From: Escarpia spicata
Lineage: Eukaryota; Annelida; Polychaeta; Sabellida; Siboglinidae
Direction of reading: 5' to 3'
DNA length: 64,000 bases
NCBI GenBank assembly: GCA_963995525.1
Contig: OZ023209.1
Location: 17,774,807 to 17,838,806 of the forward strand
Shown: one piece after another, positions 1 to 9,392 of the stretch
Layout of the letters: the number at the start of each line of letters is the position of its first letter
Position numbering within the stretch: the stretch's first letter is position 1
Position numbers and translations under genes: made by a program
Notes under the pieces: generated by a model
Database searches by the model: none
What the model saw: the letters and a program-made list of their open reading frames with translations, nothing else
What the model was told of the DNA's origin: nothing

Positions 1-654
1 GTTAAAGGGATATCGTTCCGTTACCCTCTTTTACGTTAAAGAGAGATCGTTCCCTTACCCTCTTTCACGTTAAAGGGAGATCGTTCCCTTACCCTCTTTC
101 ACGTTAAAGGGAGATCGTTCCGTTACCCTCTTTCACGTTAAAGGGAGATCATTCCGTTACCCTCTTTCACGTTAAAGGGAGATCGTTCCGTTATCCTCTT
201 TCACGTTAAAGGGAGATCGTTCCGTTACCCTCTTTCACGTTAAAGGGAGATCGTTCCGTTACCCTCTTTCACGTTAAATGGAGATCGTTCCGTTACCCTC
301 TTTCACCTTAAAGGGAGATCGTTCCGTTACCCTCTTTCACGTTAAAGGGAGATCGTTCCGTTACCCTTGTTCATGTTAAAGGGAGATCGTTCCGTTACCC
401 TCTTTCACGTTAAAGGGAGATCGTTCCGTTACCCTCGTTCACGTTAAAGGGAGATCGTTCCGTTACCCTCGTTCCCATTAAAGGGAGATCGTTCCGTTAC
501 CCTCTTTCACGTTAAAGGGAGATCGTTCCGTTACCCTCTTTCACGTTAAACGGAGATCGTTCCGTTACCCTCTTTCACGTTAAATGGAGATCGTTCCGTT
601 ACCCTCTTTCACGTTAAAGGGAGATCGTTCCGTTACCATCTTTCATTTTAAAGG
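1..654. repeat. 34-bp minisatellite array (truncated by window start)
   Basis: About 19 head-to-tail copies of a 34-base unit that contains GTTAAAGGGAGATCGTTCCG followed by TTACCCTCTTTCAC. Copies differ at only one or two positions. The array starts before the window and ends in a diverged copy near 650. No open frame runs through it. Confidence 0.95.
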
Positions 655-673
655 AAGGTTGTCTATTCCTTTT

Positions 674-1044
674 GGGCCTTTAGCCAGAAATATTTTGTTT
701 CAGTCTTGAATTAATCAAAAGTGTACCTTTTAGCACGCGAACGGCTTGCGTGGCGGCCATTCACGTCTATCACAGCCATTATTGGCCAGTTTCGTTTTTT
801 TCACTGATAAACCCGAGTCATTTGAGGCATATGTTTACTTCATACTGATCCATTTGATAAGTTTCACTACCAGTTGTACCAATGATAATCATTAATGTGG
901 GCATCTATACTTCAAATTATTAGTTAATCTAGTGGCCAGCTCGCCCCCAGACATTCCGTCTGTCTTATCAGTTTTAATCACCCATCTTGGCCAGTCATCT
1001 GCCAGTCTTGAAGACTGGCAGACGGGTCTTTGGCTAAGTCCCTG
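674..1044 (+). mobile_element. MITE-like element, family A, copy 1
   Basis: A 371-bp element whose ends are inverted copies of each other (GGGCCTTTAGCCAGA at the left; TTTGGCTAAGTCCCTG at the right). Three relatives lie in the window, at 21963-24588, 40472-40841 (inverted) and 46741-47053, and share the interior sequence GTCTTGAATTAATCAAAAGT and an inner palindrome around CCAGTCTTGAAGACTGG. It has no coding capacity, so I infer a non-autonomous DNA transposon. No clear target-site duplication is visible. Confidence 0.75.
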
Positions 1045-1173
1045 ATTTCATTACCAGCAATCAGCTGCAGTGCTAATTATTAACAGGCAGTTCACTGAAT
1101 TTGTTATCTTGAATGTAGGAACATCTTGCCTGCGCTCAACTTCAAAGTGCTTTGCTGTTAAACAATGCAACTG

Positions 1174-1316
1174 TTATATTGCCAATAGAGTGGTTTATAG
1201 TATCAACATTTTGTTTATTGCCTTTATATTGCCAATAGAGTTGTTTATACTATGAGCATTTTGTTTATTGCCTTTATATTGCCAATAGAGTTGTTTATAA
1301 TATGAGCATTTTGTTT
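1174..1316. repeat. 50-bp short tandem repeat
   Basis: Nearly three copies of a 50-base AT-rich unit containing TATTGCCAATAGAGTTGTTT. Starts fall at 1174, 1224 and 1274. Confidence 0.85.
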
Positions 1317-1825
1317 AATTTTGTGGGCTAAAAATAGAAATGACTAACAATGATTGAGAAGGCAGTAGGCCTTCAAAATTCTAGTCTTAAGAAGATTATA
1401 TAAATTATTCCAAAAGACAAGTAACAAAGTCCACTACTCATTCACGATTGTGTTTGTTCGTTTCAAACACAGTTTACCACAAACATGTCTAGTATCAACT
1501 GCAATATGCTGGTTCATTTATGCAAGTTTATTGTAGAGTTTTGATGAAATCATTAGACACTTGATTAAATTGATTGTGCACATCAATGCAATGCATGTGT
1601 CGTGTCATAGATTGAAACTGAACATATCGTAGACATACAGCGACTGTTTTCGAAGGTGAAATTCAGCGAAAAATTGAATTAAGAATTTAAGTATCTCTTG
1701 AAAGAATACCACAGTATGTCACATGGACTTTGTGAAGAAGGTATTGTGTGCGTGCGTGCATGCAAGCATGTGCATGCGTGCATGCAAGCATGTGCATGCA
1801 CGTCCACAAATGTGGTTGTTTGCAG
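1317..1825. other. Intron of the IRS gene, upstream part
   Basis: AT-rich sequence with a short TGCATGCGTGCATGCAAGCA-type microsatellite at about 1745-1802, just before the acceptor at 1825. Nothing else recognised. Confidence 0.5.
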
Positions 1826-2008
1826 ATTTTAGCGCGAGTTCCAGCGTCGACCTGCCAGACAGTGGTGGCACTTCATATATGGCCATGGAACCGATGGCCT
1901 TGCAGCACCCCTTGACACCAGGGGGCAGCACATCAGGGAGTCTGCCAGTGTCCACTTGCGGTGACGGTGATGAGTATATGGACATGTCCCCTGTCAGTAG
2001 TCAGCCAG
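1826..2008 (+). CDS. Insulin receptor substrate, internal exon A (two YxxM sites)
   Basis: First visible exon of an IRS-type docking protein. It follows a TTTGCAG acceptor and ends at CAGCCAG before GTAGG. It starts at codon position 2 and ends after position 1. It encodes about 61 residues with two YxxM motifs, Y-M-A-M and Y-M-D-M, which when phosphorylated by the insulin or IGF receptor bind the SH2 domains of PI3-kinase p85. Joining the five exons (1826-2008, 3588-3716, 4042-4138, 6675-7487, 9393-11310) gives 3,140 nt. The frame closes exactly at every junction and yields 1,045 residues plus a stop. The membrane-binding PH and receptor-binding PTB domains, which precede the docking tail in all IRS proteins, must lie upstream of the window. 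An alternative acceptor six bases further in would also keep frame. Confidence 0.85.
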
Positions 2009-3587
2009 GTAGGCCCTGGTTACATCTCATTCCTTCTGTAATACAAGCAATGTGAAGATGGCATCTTTTATTATAGGGAGGTTGTCTATTTGATTTTTTT
2101 GGTGAAATTATGTTATTCAGTATAAACTATAGATATGTATATATTCTAATGTACCCATCCTCGCTCGCCAGGGGGCGCTGCTGGTTACATCAGTCTCGGT
2201 ACTCGGAATGTAGGCTCAGCCAATAACGTCACTTGCCGACAAATTCGGTGGATTGAGGAGTAGACGTAGATTGAGGAGTAGACGTAGATTGAGGAGTAGA
2301 CGTAGTTTGTATTTCAATACACAATTCCACTCAGCGGGTCGTGAGAATGGTCAAATTGGTAATTATATTTGGATTCTTGGAACTTGAGGGGTATGTTTTG
2401 GAACTGGAGCGTGGGTCAGACGGGTGTCTGCACTATTCTCACTGGTGGTATGGCCAAGTCAGTTATAAGTTTGATTCCCCTACCTTCCATACAATGCGTA
2501 GGAGATCTGCCTGGGGTAGTGTACGTATAGTGGCTTCCAAGGATGAATAAACTTACTGCCCAAATATATTTTAACGGAGCAGAAACAACTTTTTTATTCA
2601 TTTGTTCAATGTTTACAAAAATGGGCAAGCTGTCACTCAGTCGCCCAAATAGCAAGCTTGGATAGTTGCCCGACCTGATGGAGAAATGAAGACGTATGAT
2701 GTGACGTCATTATCCATCTCATCAGTAGTCAGACCTGAGGCCACACCTTTGGAAGCTACCGTGTAAACCACTGTTTCCTCCTCTAACAAAAAATGGTTTA
2801 GCACTCGGTATATTATAATATAGATACAATTATATAATGCAATATTACAAAGTAGTTCTAGTTCTAGTTGTTTCCAGCACTCAGCAACGTTCTATTAACT
2901 GACTAGTCTGTATATTTTTGTGGTTACAATGTTATGGTCTTATGAGGTCTCATTCAACTAGTCAGCCTTTTCAGAACATTATCGCCAAGCCGACCTTTCT
3001 ATGCTGGCACCGAGGGTGGTCACTGCCAGGGTGCTTGTCGTCCTCAGTGGTTCTTTTACGTCCCAAATTGAGACGGGACCGACATTAACGTTATCTCCAA
3101 GTCACGAGGGATACACTGTCCCCAATGTTGAGAGCCAGGTTTTTACACCAAATATACCATACCTGCCCGGTCCGGGTATTGAACTCGGGCCGCCGGCATG
3201 TCAGGCGGATATGCTAACCACTACACTATCGCGCACCCCCAAGTATTATGAATAGTGATGCATTATACACATCACCATGGTGTCATCACTGGAGAAATAT
3301 GCTGTATACTTATAGTTTCCAGTCATTATAGTCTAGTCTGTTATATTGATGTAATGTACTGGAATAAAGTTATTGAATTGAAACATAGCAAAATCCAAGA
3401 CGTATGCATTTTGAAGGAGGTTTCCCATAGTGTCAAACTAGGGCATAAGATGTAGTTTCCATCGAACATTGAGTTTGTTACTTCCAGTGTAGAGTTCAGT
3501 CTGAATTGTTACCTCCGTCATTCTTCTCACATTCAACAGTAAGGACTGGTGTTGGTCTATCTAAGTGTTTGTCATTGCCTGTTACAG
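2009..3587. other. IRS intron between exons A and B
   Basis: Holds three copies of an 18-bp unit (GATTGAGGAGTAGACGTA, 2251-2304) and a SINE at about 3001-3237. The stretch around 2155-2210 (CCTCGCTCGCCAGGGG and on) reappears, inverted and diverged, near 58460-58530, so it is probably part of an interspersed repeat. No coding signal. Confidence 0.6.
3001..3237 (-). mobile_element. tRNA-derived SINE
   Basis: Read on the minus strand, 3237 to about 3165 looks like a tRNA: TAGTGTAGTGGTTAGCA matches a Pol III A box and GAGTTCAATACCCGG matches a B box, with an anticodon-arm-like stretch between them (GCCTGACATGCCGGC). A non-tRNA body of about 150 bp follows. The arms resemble Val/Asp tRNAs. A tRNA head joined to an unrelated body is the SINE hallmark, so this is not a functional tRNA gene. 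The 3' end is not sharply defined. Confidence 0.65.
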
Positions 3588-3716
3588 CCAGCAGCAGTTA
3601 CCTGGAAATGGCCACATCGATATCGTCCACCAGCAGTGGCCATGACCCCGATGAACTCGGTTACCTTGACATGACCCCCGTGTCACACGCACTCGCAACT
3701 GTGCAAGAGAGACTGA
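3588..3716 (+). CDS. Insulin receptor substrate, internal exon B (two YxxM sites)
   Basis: Starts after TGTTACAG at codon position 2 and ends before GTACGT after position 1, so it fits exon A and exon C without a frame break. It encodes 43 residues with Y-L-E-M and Y-L-D-M, both PI3-kinase docking motifs in a serine-rich context, as is usual for IRS tails. The junction with exon A rebuilds an Ala codon. The donor could also sit three bases away, so the exact end is less certain than the start. Confidence 0.85.
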
Positions 3717-4041
3717 GTACGTATTCGGCGTCTGTAGCGGCCGTTTGCTAATGAAAACCACGTTTTAATATGGACAGATAAAATGGTTGTTTGGGGAAGG
3801 TCTCATGAGTTCACAGAATATGTTAAGCAGTACATCGGGGGAGGGGGTTGGTCGTCACCATATGTCGCAGGCAAAATAAACTTTCACGGTGACGCCACCT
3901 AGTGCATGAGATACGATAACATAAATTGACAATAATATATATTTTGGATCATAAAAACGCAAGGTCAAAATTCACATATTGGATATGGCTAAAAAACTCA
4001 TTTGCATATTTGACATAAGTTACTTGTTGTTTGACCTGTAG

Positions 4042-4138
4042 CAAATGACGATGGCTATCTGAACATGTCGCCAGGCAACAGCTACAGCCCCCAACTGATG
4101 GGCAGCGGAACTAACCTGCGGCCAGACAAAGCCTACAG
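4042..4138 (+). CDS. Insulin receptor substrate, internal exon C (YLNM site)
   Basis: A 97-nt exon between TTGACCTGTAG and AG/GTAAGA. It encodes about 32 residues with the PI3-kinase docking motif Y-L-N-M followed by S-P. It is too short to stand out as an open frame and is placed by the splice sites, the matching phases on both sides and the motif. It ends after codon position 2 (AG), which joins the C at the start of exon D to make a Ser codon. Confidence 0.85.
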
Positions 4139-4205
4139 GTAAGATGGAGACAAAGACTGTATGGTAATGGACCTTTCTCCTGTGACAGAGGGCATGCATC
4201 CTAGA

Positions 4206-6230
4206 GAATTATTGTGAGCTAACAACTATTTGTGATCATGCAGTTGTCAGCAATCATTACATAGAATGGTCCTTTGCAAAGTTATCCAACTGAATTATTC
4301 TGAGCTAACAACTGTGTTTGAGATCATGCAGTTGCCAGCAATCATTGAATAGAATGGTCCTTTGCAAGGTTATCCAACTGAATTATTCTGAGCTATCAAC
4401 TGTGTTTGAGATCATGCACTTGTAAGCAATCATTACATAGAATGGTCCTTTGCAAGGTTATCCAACTGAATTATTCTGAGCTAACAACTGTGTTTGAGAT
4501 CATGCAGTTGTCAGCAATCATTACATAGAATGGTCCTTTGCAAGGTTATCCAACTGAATTATTGTGAGCTAACAACTGTGTTTGAGATCAAGCAGTTGTC
4601 AGCAAACATTACATTGAATGATCCTTTGCAAGGTTATCCAACTGAATTATTCTGAGCTAACAACTGTGTTTGAGATCATGCAGTTGTCAGCAATCATTAC
4701 ATAGAATGGTCCTTTGCAAGGTTATCCAACTGAATTATTGTGAGCTAACGACTGTGTTTGAGATCAAGCAGTTGTCAGCAATCATTACATAGAATGGTCC
4801 TTTGCAAGGTTATCCAACTGAATTATGGTGAGCTAACAACTGTGTTTGAGATCAAGCAGTTGTCAGCAATCATTACATAGAATGGTCCTTTGCAAGGTTA
4901 TCCAACTGAATTATTCTGAGCTAACAACTGTTTGAGATCATGCAGTTGTCAGCAATCATTACATAGAATGGTCGTTTGCAAGGTTATCCAACTGAATTAT
5001 TGTGAGCTAACAACTGTGTTTGAGATCATGCAGTTGTCAGCAACCATTACATAGAATGGTCCTTTGCAAAGTTATCCAACTGAATTATTCTGAGCTAACA
5101 ACTGTGTTTGAGATCATGCAGTTGCCAGCAATCATTGAATAGAATGGTCCTTTGCAAGGTTATCCAACTGAATTATTCTGAGCTATCAACTGTGTTTGAG
5201 ATCATGCACTTGTAAGCAATCATTACATAGAATGGTCCTTTGCAAGGTTATCCAACTGAATTATTCTGAGCTAACAACTGTGTTTGAGATCATGCAGTTG
5301 TCAGCAATCATTACATAGAATGGTCCTTTGCAAGGTTATCCAACTGAATTATTGTGAGCTAACAACTGTGTTTGAGATCAAGCAGTTGTCAGCAAACATT
5401 ACATTGAATGATCCTTTGCAAGGTTATCCAACTGAATTATTCTGAGCTAACAACTGTGTTTGAGATCATGCAGTTGTCAGCAATCATTACATAGAATGGT
5501 CCTTTGCAAGGTTATCCAACTGAATTATTGTGAGCTAACGACTGTGTTTGAGATCAAGCAGTTGTCAGCAATCATTACATAGAATGGTCCTTTGCAAGGT
5601 TATCCAACTGAATTATGGTGAGCTAACAACTGTGTTTGAGATCAAGCAGTTGTCAGCAATCATTACATAGAATGGTCCTTTGCAAGGTTATCCAACTGAA
5701 TTATTCTGAGCTAACAACTGTTTGAGATCATGCAGTTGTCAGCATTCATTGCGTAGAATGGTCCTTTGTAAGGTTATCCAACTGAATTATTGTGAGCTAA
5801 CAACTGTGTTTGAGATCATGCAGTTGTCAGCAATCATTACATAGAATGGTCCTTTGCAAGGTTATCCAACTGAATTATTCTGAGCTAACAACTGTGTTTG
5901 AGATCATGCAGTTGTCAGCAATCATTGCATAGAATGGCCCTTTGCAAGGTTATCCAACTGAATTATTCTGAGCTATCAACTGTGTTTGAGATCATGCACT
6001 TGTAAGCAATCATTACATAGAATAGTCCTTTGCAAGGTTATCCAACTGAATTATTCTGAGCTAACAACTCTACATATGTGTGATTATGCAATTGTCAAGA
6101 ATCATTATCTAGAATACTCATTGGAAGTTTATCTGACTGAATTATTCTGAGCTATCAACTGTACATACAGTGTATGTGTGATCATGCAATTGTCCACAAT
6201 CATTAGATAGAATGCTCCTTTGCGAGATAA
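4206..6230. repeat. 88-bp minisatellite array with 790-bp higher-order repeat
   Basis: About 23 copies of an 88-base unit containing GAGCTAACAACTGTGTTTGA and TCCTTTGCAAGGTTATCCAA. Variant monomers recur in the same order: the GTTGCCAGCAATCATTGAAT variant lies at 4331 and again at 5121, 790 bp apart. That spacing equals nine monomers less a 2-bp deletion carried by one of them. Copies decay toward the right end (after about 6060). Located in an IRS intron. Confidence 0.95.
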
Positions 6231-6674
6231 CATGGTTTTGAGTAAGGTTGTCTGACCTTAGTGACTGTTGTTTAGGTTTGAGCATTTTTAAGACGATTTC
6301 AGAAATGTTTAAACCGGTCTCATCTCGTAACGCCCACTGACATGTGACGAATTATATCAACTTAGTATGTAAGGGTTTATGACGTAGAGGATAGGACGGG
6401 GTTTCGTGCTACCCCATGTACAAATGGGTTAGGATGAAAGTTAGGGTTAGGTAGTTTTGACAAGATTGACGTTGGGTGCTTACATGCATGTGTACATGGA
6501 AGGGTTGCCAATATCCATCACCTGGAAGATATTAATCTTAGGTAGTGGAGTCTTACAATCAAACATTGCTAAGGCTACTGCCTTAAGAACTCATACAATT
6601 ATGTTACTATGTATTACACAGAACGTAGAAACAACTCAACACATATCTTTAATCATGCATTTCTTGTTCCACAG
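6231..6674. other. IRS intron upstream of exon D
   Basis: Single-copy-looking AT-rich sequence leading to the CTTGTTCCACAG acceptor at 6674. Nothing else recognised. Confidence 0.5.
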
Positions 6675-7487
6675 CTACCTCTCGGAAGATGTTGGTACCG
6701 ACGAATTCCCCAAGAGGGCGTACTCGGTCGGCAGTAAACCGGTGGCATTCCGATCGAAACTCCTGAAGCAATCGTACATGGAGATGCACAGTGGGGGGAG
6801 CAGTGGCACTGGTAGTCGCGGCTCCATCGAGAAAGTTGCACAGAAATGTTCGAGCGCTCCTCACCTCCCTGACCCCTGCCTTGACCCCCGTACACACCGC
6901 CAAAACCACGATGTGCGGTCGGCGTCACGCGGCGGCGTTCGCAAGGAGGATATGCCTGATCTCTTCATGGAGTTCGATTTCGTCCGACAACATTATGACG
7001 GCGTCACTGGTGCAAGCGGTGATTTCCGACCGCGGACCTCTAGTGGTGGCCCACGTGAACTACGCCATCGAGCGTCGAGTTTTGGACACGAGATGTCGCT
7101 TCGTCAGCGACTCGGAAGTGCCAGCACGGCGAAGGCAATGGTACGGACGACGAGCATCGGAAAGCAGGACTACCAACGGCATCGGACGTCAACGATCTGT
7201 CAAGAAATGCTGCATCCACGCACGTCAAGTTTCGGGCATGGCGACATGCGGCCGCGGTCGTCAAGCTACGGCAACACGCGGCAGCAGAAAGGGTCACACG
7301 AAAACAGTCGACATTCGTCGCAGGAATCATTGAAGATGCTCGGGAAGAAAACGTCACAGGAGTCAGTCAACTCCAGTGCTAGTATCGACTACCTCGAGAT
7401 GTCTGCCAGTCTCTCACGGTCACCGTCACGCGCCCTTGAAGCAACCTTCAAGTCGGAGAAATATTCAGAGAAGACCCTGCGGTTCAG
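6675..7487 (+). CDS. Insulin receptor substrate, large internal exon D (YMEM, YLEM; basophilic phosphosite cluster)
   Basis: An 813-nt exon from TTCCACAG/C to GGTTCAG/GTGGGT, entered at codon position 3 and left after position 2. It encodes about 271 residues. Near the start comes S-Y-M-E-M and near the end D-Y-L-E-M, both PI3-kinase docking motifs. Between them lies an Arg/Ser-rich stretch with repeated R-[A/T/S]-[S/T]-[S/T] motifs such as RASSFGH, RTTSIGK, RTSTICQ, RTSSFGHG and RSSSYGN. Basophilic kinases (Akt, PKC, S6K type) are known to phosphorylate such motifs, and IRS proteins are controlled by serine phosphorylation. The site density here is seen; its regulation is inferred. The open frame runs on into the intron to 7689, but the splice phases and the match to exon E show the exon ends at 7487. 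Confidence 0.88.
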
Positions 7488-7582
7488 GTGGGTTTTATAT
7501 CAAAATTTCTGCAGATGTGGTACCATTGGAAGCGATTGTGGAATTGTTAGCAATATTTGTTTGTGCATTTTTGTGGCTGTTT

Positions 7583-8525
7583 TAAAAGGAGGCAGTCTGT
7601 TGCTAGTTTTTCATTTATTAATTACACACAATGTTCCTAAGACTATAGTTACTGTGATGAAGGTATACTGTCCACCAAATTGTGTTTAGTAAGCCCGTAG
7701 CAACGTTCGCAATTTGTATGACACGTTCCCAGAGCATGTTTAAATGGTAAACAAAATACAGTGTAACACGCTTATAACGAACTACTTTGTGGGTAGCTAA
7801 CGAGTTCGTTATATCCGTGAATTCGTTATATGCGTGTACGCGTTTACCCGCTAGGTGGCAGTGTTGTATGTGACAGTTTTAAAAATATTCGCCAGGTGTC
7901 TATCAAACGCAACAACATTTTGTTGTGTAACATTTATTTAGACGACACAAAACAGTTACAAATGTCACTATTAAGTGTAGTTATAGTAGAAGTCCTCCAT
8001 TGTCGTTTGTTTGCTGTTGGCTAGGGCACCAGACATCACAGGAACTCCTCAGGCCAGTTACAGTGCGCCTGTGCGCTGCAGCATCGTATGACTGCGTAGC
8101 CCTGCTACGGACGAACTGTCGTATAACGCGCAGCTAACAATCACCTTTGATGATTTCCCTCATTGACCTAACACACTCAGAATGACACCAGTTAATCTGT
8201 TTGGAGAAGTCCTCCATTGACGTTTGTTTGCTGTTGGCTAGGGCACCAGACAAAAGGAACTCATCAAGCCAGTCGTGAATTCGTTATACCTGTGTTTGTA
8301 ATATGCATGAACGCTTATAATGGAAATGATAGGGAGAAAATCCGTACGTAAGAAATTGTTTCGTTATATCCGTCAATTCGTCGTATCTGTGTTCGTTATA
8401 AGCGTGTTGCAATGTACTCGGTTTCAAAACAAGCTTTATTGGCAATATTACCCCACGTTCAACACAGCAGACTTCCTGTTACAAATTACTATGGTTGCTA
8501 ATTCCGGGTAGAGGAACAGACTTTC
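7583..8525 (+). repeat. Interspersed repeat family B, copy 1 (interrupted by pogo-like MITE)
   Basis: The two flanks, about 7583-7758 and 8415-8525, match a continuous copy at about 31154-31470. Shared stretches include AAATTGTGTTTAGTAAGCC, TTTCAAAACAAGCTT and GACTTCCTGTTA-type sequence. The MITE at 7759-8414 splits this copy. No coding frame; class unknown. Confidence 0.7.
7759..8414. mobile_element. pogo/Tigger-like MITE with TA target-site duplication
   Basis: A 656-bp element with inverted ends: CAGTGTAACACGCTTATAAC at the left, and CATTGCAACACGCTTATAAC when the right end is read inward. It is flanked by TA on both sides (7757-7758, 8415-8416). TA duplication and a CAGTG..AAC..TATAACGAAC terminus are typical of pogo/Tigger-type Tc1-mariner transposons. 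No transposase frame, so non-autonomous. The uninterrupted relative at 31154-31470 serves as the empty site. Confidence 0.8.
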
Positions 8526-9392
8526 TTACTTACTACCCGTTACGCCCTCTGGTGTTTAGGGCAGCTAGAGGGACAGACAGACAGTCTGAATGGTAGTGCG
8601 AGTGTAGTTGATACTGTGGTGGGGCCCGGCCTTGGTTAATACGATGTGACGTGTCACGCCATAGTCCGAGCAGGGCGTAGTTTACAACACGTGCGTTTAG
8701 AACAACAGTAGCACATGTGACGACCGACAGTTGAGCCAAATAATTTGTTTTCGTTTTTGTTGCCATAAGATGTCTTATGTTTCAACTTTCATGACTCTGA
8801 TCATCATACTAAATAAATACTAGGTGAGAACTCCAGTAAGATGTCTGACATTAGTATTGAGTAAACTGAATATGTTCATGACAAAAATATCACCAGTAGT
8901 GATCTGTAAACTCCACTACCCAGACACGAGTTCATAGGAACAACATTTCCTTATGCTAATTACATCCCGTTATGTGCATGATTCGTTTATTTCATGTGAG
9001 TGTCTGTGCGTGCGTGCGTGCGTGCGTGCGTGCATTCATGCGTGTGTGTTTTCCTCCTATACACTTTGTATCTCGGGCACCAAACATTGAGGGATTAATC
9101 GACCCTTTGAAAGAAAAATAACGCCTTTGTTTTTTTTTATTCCCCATTGGTTAATGGTTCTTATGGGTTTTAGATGGACATGAATCGATTGTTCATGACA
9201 TGATGCGTATTTTCTGTGATTGGTCCTTGGACTGCCAGTCAGTTGGAGATGTTTACATGTGTTAACACGAAAAGCTGTTTCAAATGTTCATCGCAACAAA
9301 CATCATTTACGAATACTCCGGGAAACAGTCTTGTTTGTTGATATGTGTAACGTGGAATTGTTTAATAATGTCGTGTGTTATGTGTTCAACAG
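8526..9392. other. IRS intron upstream of exon E
   Basis: Contains a short GTGC microsatellite (about 9007-9034). The acceptor GTGTTCAACAG lies at 9392. Nothing else recognised. Confidence 0.5.

Noticed and set aside
1..654. CRISPR-like regular repeats (34 bp; also the 37- and 46-bp arrays)
   Set aside because: Units abut with no unique spacers, and the setting is an intron-bearing eukaryotic genome.
3165..3237. Functional tRNA gene
   Set aside because: A and B box likenesses are present, but the acceptor stem does not close and a SINE body follows.
6791..7333. 180-codon frame overlapping IRS exon D
   Set aside because: Off-frame shadow; the IRS frame fits the splice phases and carries the YxxM motifs.
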